Position numbers and translations under genes: made by a program
Assembly: GCF_000372525.1 (NCBI RefSeq)
Contig: NZ_AQUR01000107.1
Location: 62,001 to 126,000, forward strand
DNA length: 64,000 nt
Direction: 5' to 3'
DNA from: Cupriavidus neocaledonicus
GTDB taxonomy: Bacteria > Pseudomonadota > Gammaproteobacteria > Burkholderiales > Burkholderiaceae
Shown: positions 24,356 to 33,793 of the stretch, one piece after another
Layout: each line of letters starts with the position of its first letter
Position numbering within the stretch: the stretch's first letter is position 1
The notes under the pieces: generated by a model
Seen by the model: the letters and a program-made list of their open reading frames with translations, nothing else
Told to the model about the DNA's origin: nothing
Database searches by the model: none

Positions 24356-26308
24356 ATGACAACGCTCGCCCACCAATTCGAACAATATGGCGCCTGGAGA
24401 ACCGGGGTCCTCCAGTCACTGGCCGAATTCCAGTCCTGGCTGCAGCAGCACGACCTGTACGATGCGCAGGCCGACGACCGCGTGCAGCGCATCCAGAGCG
24501 TGCTGCGCAGCGACCGCCTCAAGGTCGCCTTCATCGCCGAGTTCTCGCGCGGCAAGAGCGAGCTGATCAACGCCATCTTCTTTGCCGACTACGGGCGCCG
24601 CATCCTGCCGTCGTCGGCGGGGCGCACCACCATGTGCCCGACCGAGCTGCGCTACGACGAGGCCGAGCCGCCCAGCATCCGCCTGCTGCCGATCGAGACG
24701 CGGCTGCAGGACGCGTCCACCGCCGACTTCATCGAGGCCGGCACCTCGGCATCGCACTGGCATTCGGTGCCGCTGGACCCGTCGTCGCCCGACGGCATGC
24801 TCGAGGCGTTCCAGCACGTGGTGCAGACCATGCGCGTGCCGCCCGAACAGGCCGAGGCGCTCGGGCTGTACCACGAGAACGACCCCGATGCCGCCTATGC
24901 GGTCGATGCCGAGGGCATGGTCGAGATCTCGCGCTGGCGTCACGCCGTCATCAATTTCCCGCATCCGCTGCTGCGCCAGGGGCTGGTGATCCTCGACACG
25001 CCGGGCCTGAACGCGATCGGTACCGAACCCGAGCTGACGCTGCGGCTGATCCCGGATGCGCACGTGGTGGTGTTCGTGCTGGCCGCCGACGCGGGCGTGA
25101 CCAAGAGCGACCTGGAGCTGTGGCGCAGCCATGTCGGCGCCGGGCACCGGCGCGGCTGCCTGGCGGTGCTGAACAAGATCGACGGGCTGTGGGATCCGCT
25201 GCGCCAGCCCGGCGAGATCGCGCAGGAAATCGCGCGCCAGGTGTCGACCACCGCGCAGGTGCTCGGCATCGAGCAATCACGCGTGTATCCGGTGTCGGCG
25301 CAGAAGGGGCTGGTGGCCAAGGTCACGCACGACGACACCCTGCTGGCACGCAGCGGCCTGCCGGAATTCGAGCACGTGCTGTCGGACCAGCTGATCCCGC
25401 GCCGGCGCGAGATCGTCTCGGACCAGGTCTACCGGCTGGTGCAGGACATGGCGCGCGCCGCGCAGCAGCTGCTGCAGAGCCGCCGCCGCGATATCGTCGA
25501 GCAGCTGTTCGAGCTGCGCGGCCTGCGCGGCAAGAACCATGCGATGGTCAAGCACATGCTGATGCGGGTGCAGGGCGAGAAGGACGAGTTCGAGCAGAGC
25601 ATCGGCAAGTTCCAGGCGCTGCGCCTGGTCTTCGGCCGGCACAGCGCCGACATCATCAAGAGCCTGCAATTGCGCGACGTGCGCCGCACCATGCGCAGCG
25701 CGCGCGAGCAGATGAAGGAGCGCTTCTTCTCGCGCGGCCTGCGCGACGACATGGACGCGCTGTTCGCCCAGCTGAGCGGGCTGGTCAGCGATGCCGACAA
25801 TAAGATCGGCCAGCTGCACCAGCTGATCGAAAGCATGTACCGGCGCTTCAATGCCGAGCACGGCTTCACGCTGCCGGCGCCGATGCAGTTCACCGCCGAG
25901 CGCTACCTGGCCGAGCTGCAGGAGACGCTGCGTCTGGTGCAGGCGCATTTCGGCACGATCAGCATGCTGACCCGCTCGCGCCCGCAGCTGGTGCAAAGCG
26001 CGTTCAACACCATGGCCAGCCGCGTGCTGGACAATTTCCGCGGCCTCAACCGCGATATCGAGGTCTGGCTCAAGTCGGTGATGACGCCGCTGGAAGCGCA
26101 GGTGCGCGAACACCAGAAGCAGCTGCGCCGGCGTGTCGATTCGATCGAGCGCATCCATGAAGCCACCGACACGCTGGAAAGCCGTATCGCCCAGCTGGAA
26201 GAAGTGCTGAACGGGCTGGACGAGCGCAGCGGGCGCATCGAAGGCTTTGCCCAGCGGTTGATGCGGCCGGCGGCCGATGCGGACGGTGCCAGCCTTGCGG
26301 TAGCGTAG
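24356..26308 (+). CDS. Dynamin-like GTPase family protein
   Basis: A 650-residue GTPase. The G1 loop is AEFSRGKS (61-68), the dynamin-type variant. G3 is DTPGLN (starting at 214) and G4 is NKID (273-276). The following about 330 residues are mainly helical with coiled-coil character (for example RRRVDSIERIHEATDTLESR near the C-terminus). No transmembrane helix is evident. Bacterial dynamins remodel or protect membranes, but this subfamily has no proven role. It lies between mutM and mutY on the same strand. The start at 24356 is preferred over 24287 from conservation. Confidence 0.85.
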   Translation: MTTLAHQFEQYGAWRTGVLQSLAEFQSWLQQHDLYDAQADDRVQRIQSVLRSDRLKVAFIAEFSRGKSELINAIFFADYGRRILPSSAGRTTMCPTELRYDEAEPPSIRLLPIETRLQDASTADFIEAGTSASHWHSVPLDPSSPDGMLEAFQHVVQTMRVPPEQAEALGLYHENDPDAAYAVDAEGMVEISRWRHAVINFPHPLLRQGLVILDTPGLNAIGTEPELTLRLIPDAHVVVFVLAADAGVTKSDLELWRSHVGAGHRRGCLAVLNKIDGLWDPLRQPGEIAQEIARQVSTTAQVLGIEQSRVYPVSAQKGLVAKVTHDDTLLARSGLPEFEHVLSDQLIPRRREIVSDQVYRLVQDMARAAQQLLQSRRRDIVEQLFELRGLRGKNHAMVKHMLMRVQGEKDEFEQSIGKFQALRLVFGRHSADIIKSLQLRDVRRTMRSAREQMKERFFSRGLRDDMDALFAQLSGLVSDADNKIGQLHQLIESMYRRFNAEHGFTLPAPMQFTAERYLAELQETLRLVQAHFGTISMLTRSRPQLVQSAFNTMASRVLDNFRGLNRDIEVWLKSVMTPLEAQVREHQKQLRRRVDSIERIHEATDTLESRIAQLEEVLNGLDERSGRIEGFAQRLMRPAADADGASLAVA

Positions 26309-26416
26309 CCGGGCCGCTCCCGCCGACCGGTATATCATGTGGCGCCGCGCCTTGCGGCGCCATTTTCTTTGGCGCGCCGACACTCCGTATGCGCGCGCCA
26401 CGCCGTTGCCACACCG

Positions 26417-27592
26417 ATGCCCCGCAAACCAGCCCCCCGCACCGCACCCGCCCTGCCCGACGACCTGTGCGTGCCGCCCGACTTCGGCGCGCGCGTGGTC
26501 GACTGGCAGCGCCGGCACGGCCGGCACGACCTGCCGTGGCAGAACACCCGCGACCCGTACCGCATCTGGCTGTCCGAGATCATGCTGCAGCAGACCCAGG
26601 TCAGCGCGGTGATCGATTACTTCCAGCGCTTCGTCGCGCAGCTGCCCACGGTTCAGGACCTGGCGGCCGCGCCCGCCGACCAGGTAATGGCGCTGTGGGC
26701 CGGGCTGGGCTATTACTCGCGCGCGCGCAACCTGCACCGCTGCGCCATGCAAGTGGTCGGCGAGCATGGCGGGCGCTTTCCTGGCGACCCCGCGGTGCTG
26801 GTCACGTTGCCGGGCATCGGCCGCTCCACCGCGGCGGCCATTGCGGCATTCAGCGCGGGGGTGCGTTCCCCGATCCTGGACGGCAACGTCAAGCGCGTGT
26901 TCGCGCGCTGCTTCGGCATCCATGGCCATCCGGGCGAGCGCGCGGTGGAGACGCGCATGTGGCAGCTGGCGGAACTGGCCTTGCCGGCGCCCGGTCCGCG
27001 CCAGGGCGAGGACATGGTTGCCTATACACAGGGGTTGATGGACCTTGGCGCGACCGTGTGCTCGCGTGGCAAGCCCGCCTGCCTGGCCGATGCCGAAGCG
27101 TGTCCGCTGTCCGCCGATTGCGTCGCGCGCCGCGACGGCCTGACCGCCGTGCTGCCCGCGCCCAAGCCGCGCGCCCCGATCCCCGAGCGCAGCACGGTGA
27201 TGCTGCTGGTGCGGCGCGAGCGTGAAGTGCTGCTGCGCCTGCGCCCGGACAGCGGCATCTGGGGCGGCCTGTGGAGCCTGCCGGAGATGCCGGTCGACAC
27301 CGTTCCCTTCGACGCGGAAGCCGCCGAGGCCCGCGCGCTCGACTACGCGCGCGCTTTCGGCACGCCCGCGCGCGCCGTGCTCGCCGGCGAGCTGACCCAT
27401 GTGTTCACGCACTTCCGCCTGCTGATCCGCGCCATCCGGGTCGACCTCAGTGCGGATGCGAACCTGGTGCGGCAGGACGGCGTGGCGCCGGCCGGGCAGC
27501 GCTGGCTGTCGCTCGACGATCTCGATGCGCTGGGCACGCCCGCGCCGGTGCGCCGGCTGCTGGAGGACCAGGCGCGGGTGGGCTTGTTCTGA
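26417..27592 (+). CDS. mutY: A/G-specific adenine glycosylase MutY
   Basis: A 391-residue repair enzyme that removes A mispaired with 8-oxoguanine. The catalytic Glu54 lies in SEIMLQQTQV, the helix-hairpin-helix in LPGIGRSTAAA, and the catalytic Asp155 in LDGNVKRV. The iron-sulfur Cys are 215, 222, 229 and 235, a C-x6-C-x6-C-x5-C spacing instead of the canonical C-x6-C-x2-C-x5-C. A C-terminal NUDIX-like domain (about 260-385) recognises 8-oxoguanine. The start at 26417 avoids an unconserved Arg/Ala-rich extension. Confidence 0.95.
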   Translation: MPRKPAPRTAPALPDDLCVPPDFGARVVDWQRRHGRHDLPWQNTRDPYRIWLSEIMLQQTQVSAVIDYFQRFVAQLPTVQDLAAAPADQVMALWAGLGYYSRARNLHRCAMQVVGEHGGRFPGDPAVLVTLPGIGRSTAAAIAAFSAGVRSPILDGNVKRVFARCFGIHGHPGERAVETRMWQLAELALPAPGPRQGEDMVAYTQGLMDLGATVCSRGKPACLADAEACPLSADCVARRDGLTAVLPAPKPRAPIPERSTVMLLVRREREVLLRLRPDSGIWGGLWSLPEMPVDTVPFDAEAAEARALDYARAFGTPARAVLAGELTHVFTHFRLLIRAIRVDLSADANLVRQDGVAPAGQRWLSLDDLDALGTPAPVRRLLEDQARVGLF

Positions 27593-27629
27593 AGCACGGG
27601 CAGGGCCGCAGGGCGGGGCGAAAGGCCGC

Positions 27630-28289
27630 CTACAGCATGTGGTTCTGGCGCATGTAGCGGTGCACGATCTCGATGCGCATGCCCGCGTCGGGCAGGGCCA
27701 TCAGCATCTGCTTGGCCTTCAGCGGCACCGGCAGCAGCTCGCACAGCCGGTTGGCGACCCAGCTCGGGTCGTCCCACAGGTAGGGCTCGTCGAAGGGCAT
27801 GCGGTCGGGCTGCTCGGCGTGCAGCCGCGTGACGATGCGGCGCAGCGCGTCCAGGCATTCGCCCAGCAGTTCCAGCTTGCAGTCGATGATGTCGGGAGGG
27901 AGCACCTCGGCGCGCGCCACCATCAGGCCGTCGTCGCGGGTCTCGTGGCTGATGATATGGAAGCGCTCGCGGCCGCGCGTGTGGATCAGCAGCACGCCCA
28001 GTTGCTCCATGTTGCAGTCGACGATTTCGGCGAGGCAGCCGACCAGCTCGGGCACGGTGGGCTGGTTGGGCCGGGCCACCTCCTCGCCGCTGGCAATCAG
28101 GCAGACGCCGAACGGCGCGCTGTCGCGCAGGCAGTTGCGCACCATGTCGACATAGCGCGCCTCGAACACGCGCAACGGCAGCCGTCCACCGGGAAACAGC
28201 ACCGTGTGCAGGGGGAACAGCGGCAGGTTTTCGAGCGTCCGTGCCGGGTCTTCGGGCCCTGCGGGACGGTAGAGGTCGGTCGAGGACAT
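27630..28289 (-). CDS. LON peptidase substrate-binding domain protein
   Basis: A 219-residue stand-alone LON N-terminal domain (PUA-like) protein. It begins the domain at LENLPLFPLHTVLFPGGRLPLRVFEARYVDM-type residues and has no ATPase or protease part. Its cellular role is unknown. The start at 28289 (MSSTDLY) was chosen; an in-frame start at 28316 would add nine residues. It is the last gene of the minus-strand block that includes rapZ, 91 bases upstream. Confidence 0.88.
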   Translation of the reverse strand: MSSTDLYRPAGPEDPARTLENLPLFPLHTVLFPGGRLPLRVFEARYVDMVRNCLRDSAPFGVCLIASGEEVARPNQPTVPELVGCLAEIVDCNMEQLGVLLIHTRGRERFHIISHETRDDGLMVARAEVLPPDIIDCKLELLGECLDALRRIVTRLHAEQPDRMPFDEPYLWDDPSWVANRLCELLPVPLKAKQMLMALPDAGMRIEIVHRYMRQNHML

Positions 28290-28380
28290 GCGTGCAGGCT
28301 TGGGGTCGCGCAGCATTGGGCCGCCAGGCCGACGCCGCGCTCAGATGCCCCGTGCAGCCCGGGGTGCCATGCCGCGTGCG

Positions 28381-29256
28381 TCAGCCCGCCGGTGCGAGCT
28401 CTCGGTGTCTGACCAGCACATTACCATGTGCCCGGAAATAGTTGGCGAGCCTTTCGGCAATATAGACCGAGCGATGCTGCCCGCCGGTGCAGCCGATTGC
28501 CACGGTCAGGTAGCTGCGGTTGTCGGCAATGAAGCTTGGCAGCCACTTTTCCACGTAGGCGCGGATATCCTCGGCCATCGCAAGCACCATCGGCTGCGCC
28601 TGTAGGAAGTCGATCACCGGCGTGTCGCGGCCGGTCAGCGGCCGCAGCGCCAGGTCGTAGTACGGGTTGGGCAGCGAGCGCACGTCGAACACCATGTCGG
28701 CATCGCTGGGCACGCCGTGCTTGAAGCCGAACGATTCGAACAGCAGCGTCAGGCGCTGGCTGTCGTCGCGGATCAGTTCCTTGATCCAGCTGCGCAGGGT
28801 ATTGGTGCGCACATTGCTGGTGTCGATCCGGTGCGCCGCTTCGGCGAGCGGGCTCAGCAGCGCGCGCTCCATCTCGATCGCTTCCATCAGCGCCGTGTCG
28901 TTGAAGGCGCCACTGCCGGCGGCGCCGTCGGTGCGCGCCGACAGCGGATGGCGGCGCCGCGTCTCGGAATAGCGCTGCACCAGGGCATCGGTGCTGGCGG
29001 TCAGGAAAATGACCTCGACCTGGTGCTCCGCGGCCAGCGCGCGCACGGTGTCGGGCAACTGGTCGAGCGACTCGCGGCTGCGGATGTCGGTAGCCACGCC
29101 CAGGTGCGTGTAGCCCTGGCCGTCGAGGTAGCGGGTCAGTTCAGGGATGAACTGCGCCGGCAGGTTGTCCACGCAGTAATAGCCTGCATCTTCGAGGACG
29201 TTCAGTGCGACGGACTTGCCGGAACCGGATATGCCGGTGATGAGGATGATGCGCAT
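28381..29256 (-). CDS. rapZ: RNase adapter protein RapZ
   Basis: A 291-residue P-loop protein. In enterobacteria RapZ binds glucosamine-6-phosphate and guides RNase E to the GlmZ small RNA; this role is not proven in betaproteobacteria. Walker A is GISGSGKS (8-15). The C-terminal domain has the conserved GCTGGQHRSVYIAE signature. It is part of the hprK-ptsN neighbourhood, as expected for a PTS-Ntr cluster, with psiF inserted between it and hprK. Confidence 0.94.
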   Translation of the reverse strand: MRIILITGISGSGKSVALNVLEDAGYYCVDNLPAQFIPELTRYLDGQGYTHLGVATDIRSRESLDQLPDTVRALAAEHQVEVIFLTASTDALVQRYSETRRRHPLSARTDGAAGSGAFNDTALMEAIEMERALLSPLAEAAHRIDTSNVRTNTLRSWIKELIRDDSQRLTLLFESFGFKHGVPSDADMVFDVRSLPNPYYDLALRPLTGRDTPVIDFLQAQPMVLAMAEDIRAYVEKWLPSFIADNRSYLTVAIGCTGGQHRSVYIAERLANYFRAHGNVLVRHRELAPAG

Positions 29257-29318
29257 AGCAACTGAAGCATAGCATCAGGTGCCGGCTGCGTCATGACAGC
29301 GCGTTGACACCAGCAAAA

Positions 29319-29342
29319 ATGGCGAACCTTCCGGTTCGCCAT
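29319..29342 (-). terminator. Intrinsic terminator downstream of psiF-like gene
   Basis: On the minus strand a perfect 10-base-pair stem ATGGCGAACC / GGTTCGCCAT with a 4-base loop runs straight into TTTTT. It lies 21 bases after the psiF-like stop and separates this gene from rapZ. Confidence 0.9.
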
Positions 29343-29363
29343 GCTGCTTTCCAGCCCGGGTGC

Positions 29364-29756
29364 TCAGGCTGCCTTCGACAGGCATTCCTTCATGTGGGCC
29401 TTGTATTCGTCGCCCTTCTTGCCCTTGCCGGACTTGCTGCAGGAAGCCATCTTGTCCTGCTGGCTCTTGGATGCGCCCGACTTCGACAGGCATTCCTTCA
29501 TGAATGCCTTGCGTTCGTCGCCCTTCTTGCCGGAGGCCTGCGCGTTGCAGGCCTTCATCTTGTCCTGCTGGGTGTTGGCCGCGGGCTTGTCCGGATTGGC
29601 CGGGGTAGCAGGCGTGGCCGGCACGGCAGGCGTTGCCGGAGCCGTGGCCGACGGCTTGGCCGGCGTAGCAGGGGTGGCCGGCGTGGCGGTCTGCGCGAAG
29701 GCGCTGGCCGCGAACAGGGGGGTGACCAGCGCGCACACTGCAATCAGGGTCTTCAT
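29364..29756 (-). CDS. PsiF repeat family protein, exported
   Basis: A 130-residue secreted protein. The signal peptide (1-21, ending ASAFA) is followed by an Ala/Thr/Pro linker built on ATPATPA-type repeats (about 24-60). Two PsiF repeats follow (about 63-92 and 98-130), each with two Cys and the pattern KKGDERKAFMKECLSK. E. coli psiF is phosphate-starvation induced, but the protein's function is unknown. It has its own terminator and sits between hprK and rapZ. Confidence 0.88.
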   Translation of the reverse strand: MKTLIAVCALVTPLFAASAFAQTATPATPATPAKPSATAPATPAVPATPATPANPDKPAANTQQDKMKACNAQASGKKGDERKAFMKECLSKSGASKSQQDKMASCSKSGKGKKGDEYKAHMKECLSKAA

Positions 29757-29927
29757 GCTTGCTCTCCTCGGGAGTGGACAACCTTATCGCCGCGCGCCGG
29801 GGTCGGCGTCGCAGCTTCCGTAACGGGCGTGATGCCCATTACCGCACAAAACGGAGCATGCCTGAGAAACGTTGACGAGCGCGTACCACGCCGTTGTAAG
29901 CAATTGAAAACCGCGACGGACGGGCCC

Positions 29928-30899
29928 TTAAAGCAGGCGGCCCTGGCCGCGCGAGACGGCATCGGCCTGCATCGCGGCGCGCTGGCGGTCCATGAAGTCG
30001 CGCAGCGTGTCGATGCCGCGCAGGCGCAGGATGGTGTTGCGCACGGCGGCCTCGACCAGCACCGCAAGGTTGCGGCCCGCCGCCACCTGGATCTTGACCA
30101 TGTGGATGGGCAGCCCCAGCACGTCCAGATACTGCGAATCCAGCGGCAGCCGCTCGAATTCGCCGTCGTTGCGCCGCACCAGCTGCACCACCAGCTTGAT
30201 CTTCATCTTTCGCCGCACCGCGGTCTCGCCAAAGATGGTCTTGATGTCGAGCAGCCCCAGGCCGCGCACTTCGAGCAGGTTCTGCAACAGCGGCGGACAG
30301 CGGCCCTCGATGAAATCCGGCCCCAGCCGGACGAAATCGACGGCGTCGTCGGCCACCAGCCCGTGGCCGCGCGAGATCAGTTCCAGGCCCAGTTCGCTCT
30401 TGCCCAGGCCCGATTCGCCCATGATCAGCACACCCATGCCCAGGATGTCGAGAAACACGCCGTGCATGGTCACGCGCGGCGCCGAGATGCGCGACAGGTA
30501 CAGGCGCAGGTGGTCGATCACGGCGGCGGAAGACACCGGCGTGGTGAACAGCGGCGTCGACGAGCGCGTGCAGCGCAGTTCCAGGTCCGGCGGCGGCTCC
30601 ATGCCGTCGGCTATCACCAGGAACGGCGGCTCGAGCAGGATCAGCTCGCCCATCTGGCGCTTGCGGGTCTCGTCGTCGAGCCGCTGGTAGTACGTGATTT
30701 CGGGCTTGCCGAGGACCTGGATCCGGTTCGGGTGGATCAGGTTGAGGTGGCCCACCAGGTCTGCGGCGGAGGTCGCTTCGCGGGCGAATTCCACGTCGAA
30801 GGCGCGGTCCGCGCCCTCCAGGCCAGCGACCCACGAGAGTTTGAGGTCGGCTGCGTTGTCGTCGAAGATGGACTGGGAGGTGACGCCGGTGAGTTCCAT
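29928..30899 (-). CDS. hprK: HPr kinase/phosphorylase
   Basis: A 323-residue bifunctional enzyme that phosphorylates and dephosphorylates the regulatory Ser of HPr-type proteins. The N-terminal domain spans about 1-130. The C-terminal kinase domain has P-loop [23 protein letters not shown], and the capping-loop signature [16 protein letters not shown]. It lies 81 bases downstream of ptsN and is part of the regulatory PTS-Ntr set of Gram-negative bacteria. Confidence 0.96.
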
Positions 30900-30980
30900 G
30901 CGTGTTGACTGGTAAGGCGGTGTTCGAAGCGCGTGGCGCCTGCCCGGTCTGGTGCCGGCCCGCTGTGGGGAATCAGTGGA

Positions 30981-31436
30981 TCAGGGATGCCATGCGATCA
31001 GCAGTTCATGCACGGCATCGGGCGTGGGCAGCGTCGCCAGGCCCTCGCGCATGTCGCGGTCCGACAGTAGTTGCGCGATCTCGGACAAAATTTCCAGGTG
31101 CTGCTGCGTGGCCTGTTCCGGCACCAGCAGGAAGATCAGCAGCGAAACCGGCTTGCCGTCCGGCGATTCGAACGGGATCGGCTCGGCCAGGCGCATGAAA
31201 GCGGCCAGCGGCTGCTTCAGGCCCTTGATGCGCCCATGCGGGATCGCCACGCCGGCACCGAGTCCGGTCGAGCCCAGCGACTCGCGCGCGAACAGGTTGT
31301 CGGTCACGATGGCGCGCGCCACGCCATGGTTGTTCTCGAAGAGGAGCCCGGCCTGCTCGAACACACGTTTCTTGCTGGTGACGCTGACGTCGAGGGTGAT
31401 GTTGCCGGGTGGCAGCAATTTGGCCAAACGATTCAT
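30981..31436 (-). CDS. ptsN: PTS IIA-like nitrogen-regulatory protein PtsN
   Basis: A 151-residue EIIA-Ntr. The phosphorylatable His67 lies in GVAIPHGRI, with the surrounding LGSTGLGAG block. It ends the phosphate relay PtsP-NPr-PtsN and regulates potassium and nitrogen functions rather than sugar uptake. It lies downstream of hpf and rpoN on the same strand and upstream of hprK. Confidence 0.96.
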   Translation of the reverse strand: MNRLAKLLPPGNITLDVSVTSKKRVFEQAGLLFENNHGVARAIVTDNLFARESLGSTGLGAGVAIPHGRIKGLKQPLAAFMRLAEPIPFESPDGKPVSLLIFLLVPEQATQQHLEILSEIAQLLSDRDMREGLATLPTPDAVHELLIAWHP

Positions 31437-31791
31437 GGGCGATGCGCAGGATTTCAGTTAGCGGGCGGATCGGTCCGCCGGGCAGCGGCTGGTTTGCTGA
31501 CCGCTGCGGGCGCGGCTGGGAAGACGTCCGGCCCATTATAGAGCAGCGTCTGCCCTAGCATTGTGCGGTGCAGCGCGGGCAGGCGCGGCCACGATTTCTC
31601 TCTCTTTGTATGGCGCAGCATACACCTTGGCGCTGCGCTTGCGAACACTTCGGGCCTTCATGCGCGAGCAGCGTTTGCTTGGCTGCCACAGCGGGGCCGG
31701 CGCCGGGGCGCAAAAAAGCCGCGCTTCGTCGGCGCGGCTTGCCTGTGGAATCCTGGTTCAGCAGCCCGCTGCGGGCCGCCGGGCACGGGGT
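31437..31791. other. Intergenic region between hpf and ptsN
   Basis: A 355-base stretch. It holds the hpf terminator (31712-31740); the rest up to ptsN is presumably the ptsN promoter and leader. I see no gene, and no promoter box good enough to name. The short frames here are overlapping chance frames. Confidence 0.6.
31712..31740 (-). terminator. Intrinsic terminator downstream of hpf
   Basis: On the minus strand the stem AAGCCGCGC / GCGCGGCTT (9 base pairs, 7-base loop) is followed by TTTT. It lies about 50 bases after the hpf stop, so hpf and ptsN are at least partly separate transcripts. Confidence 0.88.
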
Positions 31792-32142
31792 TTACTGCTG
31801 CATTTGCGCTGCGGCCATCTGGTACTTGACCGCTTCGCGGTCGTGGCCTTGCACGCGATCCTTGTAGCGAATCACCTGACGGTCCAGCTTGTCGACGAGT
31901 GCGTCGATCGCCGCATACAGGTCTTCGTGATGCGCCTCGACAAAGATGTCCTTGCCCTTGAGATGCAGATTGATTTCCGCGTACTGACGCCGGTCCTTTT
32001 CCTTGTGATTGTCGACAGAGAGCAGCACGCTAACGCCAATGACTTGATCGAAATGCCTGACGATTCGCTCCAGCTTCGTTTCCACGTACTCACGCAGAGG
32101 GGGCGTGATGTCCAGGTGGTGTCCACTGATCTTGAAGTTCAT
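31792..32142 (-). CDS. hpf: Ribosome hibernation promoting factor HPF (short form)
   Basis: A 116-residue YfiA/HPF protein that binds the decoding region of idle ribosomes. The S30AE domain is visible from [20 protein letters not shown] through [17 protein letters not shown]. The short C-terminal tail ([12 protein letters not shown]) makes it the short form; there is no dimerisation domain. A strong ribosome site AGAAGGAG precedes the ATG. It is directly downstream of rpoN, as in most proteobacteria. Confidence 0.95.
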
Positions 32143-32190
32143 AGCGCTTCTCCTTCTGAAAGAGCCTCACCAGGCAGGCGGTGGGCTCGG

Positions 32191-33669
32191 CTACAAAGAC
32201 TTGCGGAGATTGACTGCGGGGATTTTCAAGGCTTCACGATACTTGGCGACGGTGCGGCGTGCGACAACGAAGCCCTGTTCGCCCAGCAGTTCGGCGATGC
32301 GACTGTCGGAAAGGGGATTCCTCGGGTCTTCGGCTCCTATCAGTTGCTTGATCAAGGCGCGGATGGCCGTTGATGAAGCCGCGCCACCGGTTTCGGTGGA
32401 CACGTGGCTGCCGAAGAAGTACTTCAGTTCGAAAGTACCCATCGGCGTGGCCATGTATTTATTGGTCGTCACCCGGGAGATGGTTGACTCGTGTAAACCC
32501 AGTGTATCGGCAATCTCCCGCAAAACCAAGGGGCGCATGGCGATTTCACCGTGGGTGAAAAAGTTCTTTTGACGCTCGACAATGGCCTGCGAGACACGCA
32601 GGATGGTGTCGAACCTTTGCTGGATGTTCTTGATCAGCCAGCGTGCCTCCTGCAGCTTCTGCTGCAGTCCGGCGGTACCGGTTTCGCCTTTGGCGCCGCG
32701 CAGGATCTGGGCGTACATATCGTTGATGCGCAGCCTCGGCATCACATCCGGATTGAGTTGCGCGACCCAGCCGCCGCCGCTCTTGCGCACGAACACATCG
32801 GGCACGACGAAATCGGCCTCGGGCCGGCTGTAGGCATGGCCGGGGTAGGGCGCCAGCGAGCGGATCAGGTCATGCGCGGCCTTCAGCGCGACTTCATCGA
32901 CCTGCAGGGCCTTCTTCAGCCGCGTGTAGTCGCGTACCGCCAGCAGTTCCAGGTGATGGTTGACGATGGTCAGCGCCAGTTCGCGCTGCGGGTGTGTCAG
33001 CCGGCGCAATTGCAGCGCCAGGCATTCGGCGGCATTGCGCGCGCCCACGCCGGCCGGGTCGAAGCTCTGCAGCAGCGTCAGGATGGCGTGGACTTCGTCG
33101 GGGTCGAACTCGAGTTCTTCGGGCAGTTCCGCGCAGATCTCCTCGAGCGAGGCACTCAGGTAGCCATCGTCGTCGAGCGACTCGATCAGGAAGATGGCGA
33201 GCCCCTTGTCGCGCGCCGAGATCTTCAGCGGCGTCAGCTGCTCCATCAGGTATTCGCGCAGCGTGGGCTCGGCGTCGCGCAGCTGCATCGGCGTCTTTTC
33301 GTCCTCGTCGCCTTGCGGGCGGCGGGCGAAGTCGTCCAGGCTCCAATCGCTGTTGCCGTAGTCGTCGCCGCTGCTGTTGTCGCCGTAGCCGTCATCGGCG
33401 GCGCCTTCGGCGCGGGCATCGCCATTGCCCTGGGGCTCGGCGGGGGCGGGCGCAGGCGCGCTCTGTACGTTGACCGAGCCATCGGCGGCCACGCGCAGCG
33501 GGCTTTCGATCCAGTCGTTCTCCCGCTCGAGCAGCGGGTTTTCCGTGAGCGCCTGTTCGACTTCCTGCTGCAGTTCCAGCGTGGAAAGCTGCAGCAGCCG
33601 GATCGACTGTTGCAGCTGCGGGGTCAGTGCCAGGTGCTGGGAGAGGCGGAGCTGTAGCGACGGTTTCAT
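32191..33669 (-). CDS. rpoN: RNA polymerase sigma-54 factor RpoN
   Basis: A 492-residue sigma factor for -24/-12 promoters that need an activator ATPase. The Gln/Leu-rich activator-interacting region I is at about 1-50 (LSQHLALTPQLQQSIRLLQL), the acidic Asp/Glu linker region II at about 60-130, then the core-binding and HTH domains. The RpoN box ARRTVAKYRE is at 470-479. It is located between lptB and hpf. A candidate sigma-54 promoter ahead of nasT is in this same window. Confidence 0.97.
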   Translation of the reverse strand: MKPSLQLRLSQHLALTPQLQQSIRLLQLSTLELQQEVEQALTENPLLERENDWIESPLRVAADGSVNVQSAPAPAPAEPQGNGDARAEGAADDGYGDNSSGDDYGNSDWSLDDFARRPQGDEDEKTPMQLRDAEPTLREYLMEQLTPLKISARDKGLAIFLIESLDDDGYLSASLEEICAELPEELEFDPDEVHAILTLLQSFDPAGVGARNAAECLALQLRRLTHPQRELALTIVNHHLELLAVRDYTRLKKALQVDEVALKAAHDLIRSLAPYPGHAYSRPEADFVVPDVFVRKSGGGWVAQLNPDVMPRLRINDMYAQILRGAKGETGTAGLQQKLQEARWLIKNIQQRFDTILRVSQAIVERQKNFFTHGEIAMRPLVLREIADTLGLHESTISRVTTNKYMATPMGTFELKYFFGSHVSTETGGAASSTAIRALIKQLIGAEDPRNPLSDSRIAELLGEQGFVVARRTVAKYREALKIPAVNLRKSL

Positions 33670-33793
33670 GCGACCTATTTTATGCGCATCTTTCCGATGT
33701 TGGAACGGAAATTGCTATCGCTGGTGCGCTGTGATCGTCGCTGGCTCTCTGCGCCGCGGCGCCGCGGTTGCCCGCGGGCAGCGGGCAGCCTTG

